Numbered from the stretch's first letter, positions 1 to 8,620 are shown. The stretch is 36,070 nt of DNA from Microbacteriaceae bacterium PS02332 (GCA_029959645.1 JASCOJ010000014.1:1-36070); one strand, 5' to 3'. Notes: generated by a model from the letters alone, not told the origin. A program made the numbers and translations.

Positions 1-537
1 CGCCTCGGCGACGCGCGAGAGCAGCTGCGCCGCGCGCGAGACGCTCGCGGCGCGCCGGACCCGACCGGGCGTGACCCGGTCGCCGATCGCGACGAGGAGG
101 CCGGCGAGCGGCCCGAGCACGATCCGGACGCCGCGGACGAGTCCGCCGGTGACGCCGATGAACTGCTCGGCGTGGGCACGGCCGACGCTCCGCGGGCTCG
201 AACCGACGAGGACGAACGACACCGCGGTCATGACGGCCGCCGAGACGATCAGGGCGACCCACCACGTGTCGAAGACGGTCACGAGCGCGATCGTCACGAG
301 CACCGCCGCGGCGGTCTCGGCGAGCACGCGGAAGAAGTTCAGGGCGTTGACGTGGGCGCCGGGGTCGTCCGCGACCGCCTCGATGGCCCGGCGGCGGGAG
401 CTCCCGCGGGCGATCTCCTCGAGGTCGGCGCGGGACAGCACGGACAACGCGGAGTCGGCGGCCGCGAGCAGGCCACCGAGGACCACCAGCACGAACGCCA
501 CCGCGAGCAGGACGGCGACGAGGAGCACCGGGCTCAC
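1..537 (-). CDS. CNNM/DUF21 (CorC/HlyC-type) membrane protein, 3' part cut by window edge
   Basis: The first 179 residues of a membrane protein are present; the rest lies beyond the window. It starts at GTG 537, which overlaps the ybeY stop in a GTGA junction. The N-terminus is a long hydrophobic helix (about residues 4-24), followed by the small-residue stretch [12 protein letters not shown] that matches the conserved segment after helix 1 of the DUF21/CNNM domain. Two more membrane helices are near 71-90 and 92-112, and SPRSVGR near 114-120 resembles the conserved P-K/R segment of the family. CNNM/CorC proteins are linked to magnesium or cobalt efflux, with CBS domains after the membrane part; those would be off-window. 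The gene order phoH-ybeY-CNNM is common in Actinobacteria and usually leads to era. Family assignment is fairly safe; the transported ion is not known. Confidence 0.85.
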   Translation of the reverse strand, partial: MSPVLLVAVLLAVAFVLVVLGGLLAAADSALSVLSRADLEEIARGSSRRRAIEAVADDPGAHVNALNFFRVLAETAAAVLVTIALVTVFDTWWVALIVSAAVMTAVSFVLVGSSPRSVGRAHAEQFIGVTGGLVRGVRIVLGPLAGLLVAIGDRVTPGRVRRAASVSRAAQLLSRVAEA

Positions 538-995
538 CGCCCCCGACGCTGTGCGGCGAAGGCGGTGAGGATCTCGCCCTGCAGGCCGAACATCTCGGCC
601 TTCTCGTCCGGCTCCGCGTGGTCGAACCCGAGCAGGTGCAGGATGCCGTGGCAGGTCAGCAGCAGGATCTCGTCGAGCGTCGAGTGCCCGGCGGTCTTCG
701 CCTGCTCCTCGGCGACCTGCGGGCAGACGACGATGTCGCCGAGCAGCCCGGCGGGTGTCGGTTCGTCCTCGGTGCCGGGGCGGAGCTCGTCCATCGGGAA
801 GCTCAGGACGTCCGTCGGACCCGGCTCGTCCATCCACCGGATGTGCAGCTGTTCCATCGCGCCCTCGTCGACGAAGACGATCGCGAGTTCCGCGTCCGCG
901 TGCACGTGCATCGCGTCGAGCGCGAAGGCGGCGAGCCGCTGCACCGTCGCGCTGTCGACCTCGACGCCGGACTCGTTGTTGAGCTCGATGCTCAC
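534..995 (-). CDS. ybeY: YbeY endoribonuclease (rRNA maturation)
   Basis: A 153-residue protein of normal family length. The zinc-binding motif H-x3-H-x5-H is seen as [11 protein letters not shown] at residues 116-126 (H116, H120, H126), the hallmark of YbeY. TDVLSFP near 61-67 is the other conserved family segment. YbeY is a metal-dependent single-strand endoribonuclease acting in 16S rRNA 3' end processing and 70S ribosome quality control. It starts at GTG 995, overlapping the phoH stop (GTGA), with a GGAGG Shine-Dalgarno six bases upstream inside phoH. Translational coupling to phoH is likely. Confidence 0.95.
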   Translation of the reverse strand: MSIELNNESGVEVDSATVQRLAAFALDAMHVHADAELAIVFVDEGAMEQLHIRWMDEPGPTDVLSFPMDELRPGTEDEPTPAGLLGDIVVCPQVAEEQAKTAGHSTLDEILLLTCHGILHLLGFDHAEPDEKAEMFGLQGEILTAFAAQRRGR

Positions 996-2017
996 CGCTT
1001 GCCTCCTCGGGCCTGCTCGGCGAGGCGTTCCTCGTCGTAGACGGTGTACGCGTCGACGATCCGGCCGACCAAGGTGTGCCGCACGACGTCCTCGCTGCCG
1101 AGGCGGGCGAAGTGGATGTCCTCGACCGAGTCGAGGATCCGCGTGACGAGCCGGAGGCCCGAGACGTTGCCGGGCAGGTCGACCTGCGTGATGTCGCCGG
1201 TGATCACCATCTTCGAGCCGAAGCCGAGACGGGTCAGGAACATCTTCATCTGCTCGGGCGTGGTGTTCTGGGCCTCGTCGAGCACGACGAACGAGTCGTT
1301 CAGGGTGCGACCACGCATGTACGCGAGCGGGGCGACCTCGACCGTGCCGGCCGCGAGGAGCTTCGGCACGAGCTCGGGGTCCATCATCTCGTTGAGCGCG
1401 TCGTAGAGCGGCCGGAGGTACGGGTCGATCTTGTCGGTCAGGGTGCCGGGCAGGAAGCCGAGCCGCTCACCGGCCTCGACCGCCGGGCGGGTGAGGATGA
1501 TCCGGGTCACCTCGCGGCGCTGGAGGGCCTGCACGGCCTTCGCCATCGCCAGGTAGGTCTTGCCGGTACCGGCGGGGCCGATCCCGAACGTGATCGTGTG
1601 CTCGTCGATCGCGTCGACGTAGGCCCGCTGCCCGTCCGTCTTGGGGCGCACGGACTTCCCGCGGCTGGACACGATCGGGGTGCCGAACGTGTCCGACGGC
1701 CGGCGGTCCTCGTCGAGGATCCGTGCCGAGGTCGGGACGTCGGCCTCACCGATGTCCTGGCCGCGGCGGACCATGCCGACGAGTTCGTCGACGAGGGACC
1801 GGGCGCGGACGACGTCGCGTTCCGGGCCGGTCAGGGTGACCTCGTTGCCCCGGACCAGGACCTGCACGCTCGGGTACTGGCGCTCAACGGTCCGCAGCAG
1901 GCGGTCCTGCGGGCCGAGCAGTTGCACCATGGCGATGCCGTCGACGGTGATGTGGTCGGTGGAGCTGGGCTCCGAGTCCGGGGTGGCTCCGGACGGGAGG
2001 GGTGCGTCAGCTGGCAA
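992..2017 (-). CDS. phoH: PhoH-like ATPase
   Basis: About 341 residues. The Walker A motif GPAGTGKT is at residues 147-154 and the Walker B motif FVVLDEAQN follows, in the arrangement of the PhoH family (a helicase superfamily 1-like nucleotide-binding domain). The N-terminal 100 residues resemble the KH-like nucleic-acid-binding extension seen before the PhoH core. The frame is open well upstream into the HIT gene, but no ATG or GTG falls between there and the conserved part. The TTG at 2017 has AGGAAGG (2023-2029) five bases upstream, so I choose it; this overlaps the HIT gene by 11 bases. The role is likely RNA metabolism, as suggested by the constant neighbour ybeY. The exact activity is not established. 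Confidence 0.9.
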   Translation of the reverse strand: MPADAPLPSGATPDSEPSSTDHITVDGIAMVQLLGPQDRLLRTVERQYPSVQVLVRGNEVTLTGPERDVVRARSLVDELVGMVRRGQDIGEADVPTSARILDEDRRPSDTFGTPIVSSRGKSVRPKTDGQRAYVDAIDEHTITFGIGPAGTGKTYLAMAKAVQALQRREVTRIILTRPAVEAGERLGFLPGTLTDKIDPYLRPLYDALNEMMDPELVPKLLAAGTVEVAPLAYMRGRTLNDSFVVLDEAQNTTPEQMKMFLTRLGFGSKMVITGDITQVDLPGNVSGLRLVTRILDSVEDIHFARLGSEDVVRHTLVGRIVDAYTVYDEERLAEQARGGKR

Positions 2018-2357
2018 GGGTGCCTTCCTGCAGGTCGCCTGCGAGTACGTGCGCGTGCACGTGGAACACGGTCTGACCGGCGCGTTCGCCGGTGTTGAAG
2101 ACGAGCCGGTACTGGCCGCCGGCACGCTCGTCGGCGATGCGCTGTGCGGTGGCGACCAGGTGCGCGAGCAGGTCGGGATCGCCGGCGGCGAGCTCGGTCA
2201 CGGTCGCGTAGGCCTCGGTCTTCGGCACGACGAGGACGTGCACGGGGGCCTGCGGGGCGATGTCCTCGAAGGCGATCACCCGGTCGTCCTCGGCCACGAT
2301 GGTGGCCGGGACCTCCCGCGCGACGATCTTCGTGAAGATGCTCGGCGTGCTGCTCAT
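2007..2357 (-). CDS. HIT family nucleotide-binding hydrolase
   Basis: A 116-residue protein of normal HIT length. It has the histidine triad as HVHAHVL near residues 99-105 (H-x-H-x-H-x-x), and the HVLVVPK strand near 40-46 typical of HINT/PKCI-like proteins. HIT proteins hydrolyse nucleoside phosphoramidates or AMP-linked compounds; the physiological substrate here cannot be told. The start ATG 2357 is preceded by TACGAT at 2364-2369 with a six-base spacer and no Shine-Dalgarno, suggesting a leaderless transcript that also covers phoH, ybeY and the CNNM gene. The frame stays open upstream into rsmE, but that extension is Arg-rich shadow sequence. Confidence 0.92.
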   Translation of the reverse strand: MSSTPSIFTKIVAREVPATIVAEDDRVIAFEDIAPQAPVHVLVVPKTEAYATVTELAAGDPDLLAHLVATAQRIADERAGGQYRLVFNTGERAGQTVFHVHAHVLAGDLQEGTLAS

Positions 2358-2363
2358 GCCCCC

Positions 2364-2369
2364 ATCGTA
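2364..2369 (-). promoter_or_regulatory. Candidate -10 element for HIT-phoH-ybeY (leaderless)
   Basis: TACGAT on the minus strand fits TANNNT and lies six bases before the HIT ATG. No Shine-Dalgarno lies between them. No convincing -35 is visible. Confidence 0.5.
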
Positions 2370-2416
2370 GGACGCGCGACCGACGCCGGGCCGTCCCGTC
2401 GCCGCCGTGGGGGACG

Positions 2417-3169
2417 TCACCAGCGCCCGAGCCGCGCCAGCAGGACGGCCAGCGCCGCCGGGCCCGCGGTCGAGGTGCGCAGCACCGAGTCGCCGAGCCG
2501 GACGCGCACCGCGCCGGCGGCGGTCAGTCGGTCGAGCTCGGACGGGTCGATGCCGCCCTCGGGCCCGACGACGAGCGCGATCTCGTCGGTGTCCGCCGGT
2601 GGGTCCCAGGTCGCGAGCCGGGTGGTGGCGGTCGGGTCGAGCAACACCAGCGTGCGCCGCGCCTCCTCGCCGGCCGCGCCGGCGCCACCGGCGAGCTGGG
2701 CCGTCGTGACCGGAGGCACGACCACCGGGACGCGGGACCGGATCGCCTGCTTCGCGGCCTCCTGCGCGATCGCGGCCCAGCGCGCCCGGCCCTTCTCGAC
2801 CTTCGCGCCGTCCCACCGGGCGACGCTCCGGGCAGCCGACCACGGGACCACCCGGTCGACGCCGATCTCGGTCGCCGCCTGCACGGCCATCTCGTCGCGC
2901 CCGCCCTTGGCGAGGGCCTGCACGAGCGTCAGCGACGGCCGGGGCGCCGGTTCGACCTCGACGGCCTCGACCGCCAGCTCGAGCGAGTCCTTGTCGACCG
3001 CGACGACCGCGCCGCGGACGACCGTGCCACGGCCGTCCGCGATCCGGAGCCGCTCGCCGACCCGCACGCGCGCGACCGTCACCGCGTGCCGGCCCTCGGG
3101 GCCGTCGAGGGTCACGGACCCGCCGACCGCGAGGTCGTCGAACCCGTCGACCAGGTAGAGCGAGGCCAT
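2417..3169 (-). CDS. rsmE: 16S rRNA (uracil-1498-N3)-methyltransferase RsmE
   Basis: A 250-residue SPOUT-family methyltransferase of normal length. The C-terminal knot region shows LVVGPEGGI and LRTSTAGPAAL, the S-adenosylmethionine-binding signature of RsmE. The N-terminal PUA-like part has EGRHAVTVARVRVGE, matching the conserved HxxxVLR-type segment. RsmE methylates U1498 of 16S rRNA in the small subunit. The ATG shares one base with the dnaJ stop (TGATG) and has no clear Shine-Dalgarno, so it is probably translated by coupling. The dnaJ-rsmE order is widely conserved in Actinobacteria and Firmicutes. Confidence 0.95.
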   Translation of the reverse strand: MASLYLVDGFDDLAVGGSVTLDGPEGRHAVTVARVRVGERLRIADGRGTVVRGAVVAVDKDSLELAVEAVEVEPAPRPSLTLVQALAKGGRDEMAVQAATEIGVDRVVPWSAARSVARWDGAKVEKGRARWAAIAQEAAKQAIRSRVPVVVPPVTTAQLAGGAGAAGEEARRTLVLLDPTATTRLATWDPPADTDEIALVVGPEGGIDPSELDRLTAAGAVRVRLGDSVLRTSTAGPAALAVLLARLGRW

Positions 3170-4278
3170 CAGAAGTTGAAGAAGCGGTCGCGCAGCTTGC
3201 CGAACATGCCCTGCTGGAAGCGGGCGAGCTGCGGTGTGCCGCCCTTGTGCGACTTCGCGAGCTGTTCGACGAGCTGGCGCTCCTTGTGCGACAGCTTCGT
3301 CGGGGTGACGACCTGCACACCGACCTTGAGGTCCCCGCGCCCGGCGCCGCGGAGCTTCGTGACGCCGCGTTCCTTGATCACGAGCACGTCCGCGCTCTGC
3401 ACGCCAGGACGGAGTTCGAGTTCGACCGGGCCGTCGAGCCCGTCGATGGTCGTGGTCGCGCCGAGGATCGCATCGGTCATCGGGACCTCGAGGGTGGCGA
3501 GCAGGTCGTCGCCGTCGCGGCTGAAGACGTCGTGGTGCCGGACGCGGACCTCGAGGTAGAGGTCACCGGCGGGACCACCGGCGGGACCGACCTCGCCCTG
3601 ACCGGGCATCTGGAGCCGGAGGCCCGAGTCGACGCCGGCGGGCACGTCCACCGGGACGGTCCGGCGGGCACGGACGCGGCCCTGGCCCTGGCAGGTCGGG
3701 CAGGGGCTCGGGATGACGGTTCCGTAGCCGCGGCAGGTACCGCACGGCGCGCTCGTCACGACGTTGCCGAGGAGCGAGCGCACCTGGCGCTGGATGTGCC
3801 CGGAGCCGCCGCAGATGTCGCACGTGCGGGGGCTCGTGCCGGGGGCACAGCAGGAACCACCGCACGTCTCGCAGAGCACCGCGGTGTCGACCTCGAGGTC
3901 CTTGTGCGTGCCGAAGACGACCTCGTCGAGCTCGACCTCGAGGCGCAGCAGGGCGTCCTGCCCACGTTCGGCGCGGCTGCGCGGCCCGGTCCCCCGGCCG
4001 CCACCGCCACCGCCGCCGAAGAAGGCGTCGAAGATGTCGCTGAAGCCGCCGGCACCCCCGCCGAACTGGCCGTCCTGGGGACCGGCGTCGAATCGACGAC
4101 GCTGCTCCGGGTCGCTCAGGACGTCGTACGCGTGCGTGACGTCCTTGAAGCGTTCGGCGGCGTCGGGGCTCGGGTTCACGTCGGGGTGCAGCTCACGCGC
4201 GAGCTTCCGGTAGGCCTTCTTGATCTCGGCTTCGGAGGCGTCGCGCTGGACACCGAGGACGTCGTAGTGGTCTGCCAA
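3169..4278 (-). CDS. dnaJ: Chaperone DnaJ (HrcA-linked paralog)
   Basis: A 369-residue Hsp40 with full domain order: J domain with HPD at residues 31-33, a Gly/Phe-rich linker with a run of glycines, then the Cys-rich zinc domain with four CxxC repeats, and the C-terminal peptide-binding domains. The first zinc repeat reads [12 protein letters not shown], with Cys where the last Gly of CxxCxGxG is usual; similar forms are common in actinobacterial DnaJ2. It works with DnaK in protein folding. I choose TTG 4278 because GAGGAA at 4282-4287 gives a good Shine-Dalgarno and the next residues, ADHYDVLGV, are the usual DnaJ N-terminus. It lies 49 bases after hrcA and is probably co-transcribed under CIRCE/HrcA control. 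Confidence 0.96.
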   Translation of the reverse strand: MADHYDVLGVQRDASEAEIKKAYRKLARELHPDVNPSPDAAERFKDVTHAYDVLSDPEQRRRFDAGPQDGQFGGGAGGFSDIFDAFFGGGGGGGRGTGPRSRAERGQDALLRLEVELDEVVFGTHKDLEVDTAVLCETCGGSCCAPGTSPRTCDICGGSGHIQRQVRSLLGNVVTSAPCGTCRGYGTVIPSPCPTCQGQGRVRARRTVPVDVPAGVDSGLRLQMPGQGEVGPAGGPAGDLYLEVRVRHHDVFSRDGDDLLATLEVPMTDAILGATTTIDGLDGPVELELRPGVQSADVLVIKERGVTKLRGAGRGDLKVGVQVVTPTKLSHKERQLVEQLAKSHKGGTPQLARFQQGMFGKLRDRFFNF

Positions 4279-4327
4279 GTGTTCCTCAGTCAGGTGCGTG
4301 GGTGGGCGGGGAGGGGGAAGCGAGTGC

Positions 4328-5350
4328 TCAGCCGTCGCCGAGCAGGCGGGAGAGGTACCGGGCGACGGCGCGGACGGCGGCCATGTTCGAGCCGTAGTCC
4401 ATGCGGGTGGGGCCGAGGACGCCGAGGCGGGCGATCTCGCCACCCGCGGCGACGTACCCGCCGGCGACGATGCTCGTCGCGTCGAGCCCGTACTGGGCGT
4501 TCTCGGCGCCGATGCGCGCCGCCACCGCGATGTCGTCGATCTGCATCTCGCCGAACAGCCGGAGCAGCGTCACCTGCTCCTCGATCGCCTCGAGCACGGG
4601 GAAGAGGCCGCCGGAGAAGTCCTGCTCACTCTTGGCGAGGTTGGCGGCGCCGGCCATGAGGAGGCGGTCCTGCCGGTTCGCGGCGATCTGCTCGACGAGG
4701 GTCGCGACGACGACACCGGCGAGCGTCTGCAGCTCGGGACGGAGTCGCCCGGGCAGCTCCCGGAGGAGCCGGGGGGCGTCGTGCAGGAGCCGGCCGACGG
4801 TCGCGCCGTTCAGGGCGGTCCGCAGCTCCGCGAGCGCGGACTCGTCGAGCGTGACGTCCGTCTCGACCACGCGCTGCTCGACCCGTGCGGTGTCGGTGAT
4901 GAGCACCACCATGAGCCGGGTGTCCCCGAGCCGGACGAGCTCGACGTGCTGGACGCGGGCGTGTCCCATCGTCGGGTACTGCACGAGGGCGACCTGGTTC
5001 GTCAGCTGGCTGAGCAGCCGGACCGTGCGGGTCAGGACGTCGTCGAGGTCGCCGGACGCGCCGAGGAAGGTCTCGATCGCCTGCCGCTGCGCGCTGCTCA
5101 GCGGGCGCGCCGCCGCGAGGTGATCGACGAACACCCGGTAGCCCTTGTCGGTCGGCACGCGACCGGACGACGTGTGCGGGGCGATGATGAGCTGCTCGTC
5201 CTCGAGCTGGGCCATGTCGTTGCGGATCGTCGCGGCACTGACCCCGAAGGCGTGGCGCTCGACGATGGTCTTCGAACCGACGGGCTCCCGCGACGCGACG
5301 TAGTCGCGCACGATGGCCTTGAGGACCTCGAGGCTCCGTTCGCTGACCAT
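4328..5350 (-). CDS. hrcA: Heat-inducible transcription repressor HrcA
   Basis: A 340-residue protein of normal HrcA length. The N-terminal winged helix includes [20 protein letters not shown], then [12 protein letters not shown] and [18 protein letters not shown], all strongly conserved in HrcA. The central and C-terminal parts match the GAF-like and dimerisation domains. HrcA binds CIRCE operators and represses class I heat-shock genes; GroEL helps keep it active. A CIRCE element lies just upstream at 5381-5407, so autoregulation is expected. The ATG has GGAGGG four bases upstream. Confidence 0.97.
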   Translation of the reverse strand: MVSERSLEVLKAIVRDYVASREPVGSKTIVERHAFGVSAATIRNDMAQLEDEQLIIAPHTSSGRVPTDKGYRVFVDHLAAARPLSSAQRQAIETFLGASGDLDDVLTRTVRLLSQLTNQVALVQYPTMGHARVQHVELVRLGDTRLMVVLITDTARVEQRVVETDVTLDESALAELRTALNGATVGRLLHDAPRLLRELPGRLRPELQTLAGVVVATLVEQIAANRQDRLLMAGAANLAKSEQDFSGGLFPVLEAIEEQVTLLRLFGEMQIDDIAVAARIGAENAQYGLDATSIVAGGYVAAGGEIARLGVLGPTRMDYGSNMAAVRAVARYLSRLLGDG

Positions 5351-5380
5351 CGATCCCTCCGCTCGTGTCGATCCGTCCGG

Positions 5381-5407
5381 CTGGCACTCTCACATGCCGA
5401 GTGCTGA
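5381..5407 (-). promoter_or_regulatory. CIRCE operator (HrcA binding site)
   Basis: The 27-base element has arms CTGGCACTC (5381-5389) and GAGTGCTGA (5399-5407) separated by nine bases, against the consensus TTAGCACTC-N9-GAGTGCTAA. The inner six bases of each arm are perfect inverted repeats and the spacing is exact. A TAGGAT hexamer at 5407-5412 on the minus strand could be the hrcA -10, which would put the operator over the start site. Confidence 0.92.
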
Positions 5408-5456
5408 TCCTACGCCCGACCGCCGACGGGACGGGACTTCTCCACCACGGTCTCGG

Positions 5457-5462
5457 TACGCT
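5457..5462 (+). promoter_or_regulatory. Candidate -10 element for DUF4870 gene (leaderless)
   Basis: TACGCT fits TANNNT and ends six bases before ATG 5469, with no Shine-Dalgarno in between. Confidence 0.5.
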
Positions 5463-5468
5463 GCGGGC

Positions 5469-5924
5469 ATGAGCGACGGACGTGGACCCGGTGCCCCGGG
5501 CGACCAGTACCCGGGCGGGCAGTACCCGGGCGGGCAGTACGCCGGTGGGCAGCAGCCCGGGCAGCAGTACCCGACCGGCTGGCAGCCCCCGCAGCCGATG
5601 CGCCCCGAGGACCAGCGCCTCTGGGCGACCCTGACGCACATCGGCGGGGTCTTCTCGTCGATCATCGTGCCCCTCGTCGCGTACCTGGTGCTCCGCGACC
5701 GCGGCGAGTTCGTCCGGCAGCACGCCCGCGCCGCACTCAACTTCCACATCACCGCCGCGATCGCCAGCGTCGTCGCGAGCATCCTGACGGTCGTCCTCAT
5801 CGGGTTCGTCCTGCTCCCGGTGATCGCGGTCCTGGTCGTCGTCTTCGCGGTGATGGCCGCGGTCGCCGCGAACCAGGGGCAGTTCTACCGGTACCCGCTC
5901 ACGATCGAGTTCGTGAAGCAGTAG
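5469..5924 (+). CDS. DUF4870 domain small membrane protein with QYPGG-repeat N-terminus
   Basis: A 151-residue protein. Residues 1-45 are a flexible Gly/Pro/Gln/Tyr-rich segment built from repeats of QYPGG, encoded by 15-base tandem units. The rest matches DUF4870: RLWATLTHIGGVFSSIIVPLVAYLVLRDRGEFVRQHARAALNFHIT spread over two hydrophobic segments, then a long hydrophobic C-terminal region. I see three to four membrane segments. The function of the family is unknown. The frame extends upstream across the CIRCE element, but ATG 5469 with its adjacent -10-like hexamer is the sensible start. The gene diverges from hrcA and converges on hemW with only 12 bases between stops. Confidence 0.88.
   Translation: MSDGRGPGAPGDQYPGGQYPGGQYAGGQQPGQQYPTGWQPPQPMRPEDQRLWATLTHIGGVFSSIIVPLVAYLVLRDRGEFVRQHARAALNFHITAAIASVVASILTVVLIGFVLLPVIAVLVVVFAVMAAVAANQGQFYRYPLTIEFVKQ
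5505..5549 (+). repeat. Three tandem 15-base units inside the DUF4870 gene
   Basis: The unit CAGTACCCGGGCGGG occurs twice exactly (5505-5519, 5520-5534) and once with changes (5535-5549). It encodes QYPGG, QYPGG, QYAGG. The in-frame unit length allows copy-number change without frameshift. Confidence 0.9.
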
Positions 5925-5936
5925 CGAGCACGACCG

Positions 5937-7154
5937 TCAGTCGAGGAGGTCGCGGACGACCGCGTCCGCGAGCAGCCGCCCGGACATCGTCAGCTCGATC
6001 GAGCCCCGTACGGCGGCGGCGCCGTCCACGAGACCCCGTGCGATGAGGCCGGCGACGCGGCCCCGGGCCTCCCGGCGGAGCTCGTCGGTGCGGAGTTCGC
6101 CGCGGACACGCGCGGCCAGGAGCACCCGCTCGACGTAGCGGGTCTCGTCGTCGAGGGTCTCCCGGCCCGCCGCCGGGGACACGCCCTCGAGCACCCGGTT
6201 CGCGTAGGCGGCCGGGTGCTTGACGTTCCACCAGCGGGTGCCCGCGACCGCGGAGTGCGCGCCGGGGCCGATCCCCCACCAGTCGTGGCCCTTCCAGTAG
6301 GAGAGGTTGTGCCGGCTGGCGTGCTCGGCGCCGCGCGCCCAGTTCGACACCTCGTACCAGCCGTACCCGGCGTCGCCGAGCACCTGGTCCGCGAGCTCGT
6401 ACATGTCCGCGGCGAGGTCGTCGTCCGGCGCGGGGAGCTCACCGCGCGAGACCGCCCGGCCCATCGCGGTGCCGTCCTCGACGATGAGCGAGTAGGCCGA
6501 GACGTGGTCCGGAGCGCAGGCGATCGCCTGGTCGAGCGAGGTCCGCCAGTCGTCCAGGGACTCCCCGGGCGTCGAGTAGATGAGGTCGAGCGACACGTCG
6601 AGCCCCTGCTGCTTCGCCAGGTCGACGACGACCGGCACGCGCTCCGGGTCGTGCGTGCGGTCGAGGGTGGCCAGGACGTGCGGCACCGCGGACTGCATGC
6701 CGTAGCTCATCCGGGTGAAGCCCGCGCGCTGCAGGGTGGCGATCGAGTCGGCGTCCACCGAGTCCGGGTTCGCCTCGGTCGTGACCTCGGCCCCGGGCAG
6801 GATCCCCCACGTGTCGTCGACGGCCCGGAGGATCATCGCCAGGTCGGACGCCGGGAGCATGGTCGGGGTGCCGCCGCCGAAGAAGACCGTGGACACCGGC
6901 CGCCGTGGGACGCCCGACCGGTCGAGCACCTCCGCCGCGAACGCGATCTCGCGCACGGCGTGCCCGGCGTAGTCGTCGCGGCGGACCCCGCGGAGTTCCG
7001 ACGCCGTGTACGTGTTGAAGTCGCAGTACCCGCAGCGCACCCGGCAGAAGGGCACGTGCACGTAGACGCCGAACGGCACGTCCCCCGCACCCGGCCCCGG
7101 TGCCAGCAGCCCGTCCGCGGGGGCGGGATCGGCGATCGGGAGAGCACTCGGCAT
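5937..7154 (-). CDS. hemW: Radical SAM heme chaperone HemW
   Basis: About 405 residues. The radical SAM cluster motif Cx3Cx2C is CRVRCGYC at residues 37-44 (C37, C41, C44), followed by DFNTY, the signature of the HemN/HemW family. GGGTPTML and TTEANPDS follow, as in SAM-binding parts of the family. HemW homologs lack true coproporphyrinogen oxidase activity and are thought to insert heme into respiratory enzymes; this fits the presence of cytochrome bd genes in the window, though that link is inference. ATG 7154 is chosen because MPSALPIADP resembles known N-termini and GAGAAT lies seven bases upstream. ATG 7163 in the same frame is the alternative. Confidence 0.93.
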   Translation of the reverse strand: MPSALPIADPAPADGLLAPGPGAGDVPFGVYVHVPFCRVRCGYCDFNTYTASELRGVRRDDYAGHAVREIAFAAEVLDRSGVPRRPVSTVFFGGGTPTMLPASDLAMILRAVDDTWGILPGAEVTTEANPDSVDADSIATLQRAGFTRMSYGMQSAVPHVLATLDRTHDPERVPVVVDLAKQQGLDVSLDLIYSTPGESLDDWRTSLDQAIACAPDHVSAYSLIVEDGTAMGRAVSRGELPAPDDDLAADMYELADQVLGDAGYGWYEVSNWARGAEHASRHNLSYWKGHDWWGIGPGAHSAVAGTRWWNVKHPAAYANRVLEGVSPAAGRETLDDETRYVERVLLAARVRGELRTDELRREARGRVAGLIARGLVDGAAAVRGSIELTMSGRLLADAVVRDLLD

Positions 7155-7161
7155 GGACTCC

Positions 7162-7167
7162 ATTCTC
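7162..7167 (-). promoter_or_regulatory. Candidate -10 element for hemW
   Basis: GAGAAT on the minus strand lies seven bases before ATG 7154. It is a partial match to TANNNT. It supports 7154 rather than 7163 as the start, since 7163 falls inside the element. Confidence 0.35.
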
Positions 7168-7170
7168 GGT

Positions 7171-7176
7171 CATGAT
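7171..7176 (+). promoter_or_regulatory. Candidate -10 element for HAD hydrolase
   Basis: CATGAT ends six bases before ATG 7183. A GGAGG lies one base from the ATG, too close to act as a normal Shine-Dalgarno. Confidence 0.35.
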
Positions 7177-7182
7177 GGAGGC

Positions 7183-7887
7183 ATGGAGCGCCACACCGTC
7201 CCCACCACCGTCCTCTGGGACATCGACGGGACCCTCGTGCTGAACTCGGCGACGCCGGGCAACCTCTACCACCTGGCGCTCGAGCGCGCCGTCGGCCGGG
7301 ACCTGCCCCACCTCGTCGGCCACCAGCACGGGCGGACCGACGCGGGGATCCTCGCCGACCACGTGCGGGCCCACGAACTCGACCTCTCCGACGACCTGCT
7401 CCCCCGGATCAGCCGACACCTGCGGGACCTCACCGACGAGCGGTACCGCGCCGGCGACCGCCGCACCCCGGCACCCGGTGCCCGCGAGCTCGTCGCCCGC
7501 TTCGCCACGCTCGGGTGGCGGAACGGGCTGCTCACCGGCAACTCCGCGCACCGCGCCCGCGTCAAGCTGCGCGGGGCCGGGTTCGACGTCGACGCGTTCG
7601 ACTGGGAGCACTCGTACTTCGGCGACGAGCAGGTGGAGCGGTCCGGGGTGACCGCGCTCGCGGCCGCGGCCCTCGCCGGGACCCGCGCGGTGATCGTCGG
7701 GGACACCCCGCGCGACGGCGAGGCGGCGGACAGCGTCGGGATCCCGTTCGTCGCGGTCGCGACCGGGGCCTACGACGTTGCGGCGCTCCGCGCGACGAGC
7801 GCGGTCGCGGTGGCCGCGGACTGCGTGCGCGACGCGGGCGTCGTCGAGGACGCGATCGCGGGCCTGCCGCCGCTCCCGGCCGCGTAG
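7183..7887 (+). CDS. HAD family phosphatase-like hydrolase
   Basis: A 234-residue protein with the HAD motifs in order: DIDGT at residues 13-17 with nucleophile D13 and acid D15, then LTGNS (motif II), a Lys in RARVKLRGAG (motif III) and VIVGDTPRDGEAA (motif IV). A helical cap lies between motifs I and II. The layout is like phosphoglycolate phosphatase and related small-molecule phosphatases; the substrate is unknown. An in-frame ATG at 7153 exists, but 7183 is preferred from the tight promoter geometry and because the DIDGT motif usually lies 8-15 residues from the start. Its stop is 13 bases from the convergent DUF1990 stop. Confidence 0.85.
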   Translation: MERHTVPTTVLWDIDGTLVLNSATPGNLYHLALERAVGRDLPHLVGHQHGRTDAGILADHVRAHELDLSDDLLPRISRHLRDLTDERYRAGDRRTPAPGARELVARFATLGWRNGLLTGNSAHRARVKLRGAGFDVDAFDWEHSYFGDEQVERSGVTALAAAALAGTRAVIVGDTPRDGEAADSVGIPFVAVATGAYDVAALRATSAVAVAADCVRDAGVVEDAIAGLPPLPAA

Positions 7888-7900
7888 CGGTCAGCCAGGG

Positions 7901-8548
7901 TCAGTCGCCGCGGAGCGCCCCGAGGTACTTCTCCGCCATCGCGCGCTGCTGCCTGCGGACGAGCGGCGCGACGAACTGCCACTTCCGGCTCGCCGGCTGT
8001 GAGAACTGCCGCACCTGCAACCAGACCGAGCCGTCGGCGGTGCGCTCGACGACGAACGACTCCTCGCCGGAGACCGGGTGCCCCTCGAGCGTCCCGTACG
8101 CGAAGCCCTTGCGGTCCGGCTCGTCGATGATCGCGACGACGCGGACCGGGGCGTGCACGGTCTGCCCGAAGGCGTGCATCGTGAGGGTCGCGGTCGTGCC
8201 CGCGGTCAGCAGCGGCGTGCCGTCGGGTGCGTACTTCTCCACGCGCGGGGTGCCGATGTAGGCCGGCGCGATCGGGACACCGTGCTCGTCGAAGGTGACC
8301 GGGTTGTAGCGGACCTCGTCCTCCACCGGGGTGTCCTCGACGTGCACCTGGATACCGCTGCGCTCCTGGATCTGCCAGGTCAGCGCCTGGACGACCGCGG
8401 TCTCGAACCGCTGGTCGCCGTGGCCGATGCGGGAGCGGGACTCGGCGGGCGTGAAGCCCTCCGGCGGGTAGGTCATGAGGTCGGAGGCCTGGGTGGCGCC
8501 GACGGCACCGTACGTCAAGGCGGTCCGGTGGCTCCCGCGGCTGCTCAT
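7901..8548 (-). CDS. DUF1990 domain protein
   Basis: A 215-residue soluble protein. LTYGAVGATQ near the N-terminus and the C-terminal segment with GTLEGHPVSGEESFVVERTADG match the DUF1990 family, found in actinobacteria and plants. Its molecular function is not known. There is no signal peptide or membrane segment. The start ATG 8548 has TACGAT at 8555-8560 six bases upstream and no Shine-Dalgarno. Confidence 0.85.
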   Translation of the reverse strand: MSSRGSHRTALTYGAVGATQASDLMTYPPEGFTPAESRSRIGHGDQRFETAVVQALTWQIQERSGIQVHVEDTPVEDEVRYNPVTFDEHGVPIAPAYIGTPRVEKYAPDGTPLLTAGTTATLTMHAFGQTVHAPVRVVAIIDEPDRKGFAYGTLEGHPVSGEESFVVERTADGSVWLQVRQFSQPASRKWQFVAPLVRRQQRAMAEKYLGALRGD

Positions 8549-8554
8549 GGTGCA

Positions 8555-8560
8555 ATCGTA
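8555..8560 (-). promoter_or_regulatory. Candidate -10 element for DUF1990 gene (leaderless)
   Basis: TACGAT on the minus strand, six bases before ATG 8548; the same hexamer and spacing as at the HIT gene. Confidence 0.5.
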
Positions 8561-8584
8561 CCGGGGACGCGACCGACGGCATGC

Positions 8585-8620
8585 CGGGAGGCCCGTCCGC
8601 GGCCCGCCACGGGCCTCCCG
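8585..8620 (-). terminator. Terminator hairpin after the SipW-type cassette
   Basis: A perfect 12-base-pair stem: CGGGAGGCCCGT (8585-8596), a 12-base loop, then ACGGGCCTCCCG (8609-8620). It lies 41 bases past the stop at 8662. There is no T-tract, as is common in high-GC actinobacteria. Confidence 0.75.

Noticed and set aside
2358-3320. An in-frame N-terminal extension of the HIT gene into rsmE
   Set aside because: The extension is Arg/Gly-rich shadow of rsmE. The HIT family length and the -10 hexamer fit ATG 2357.
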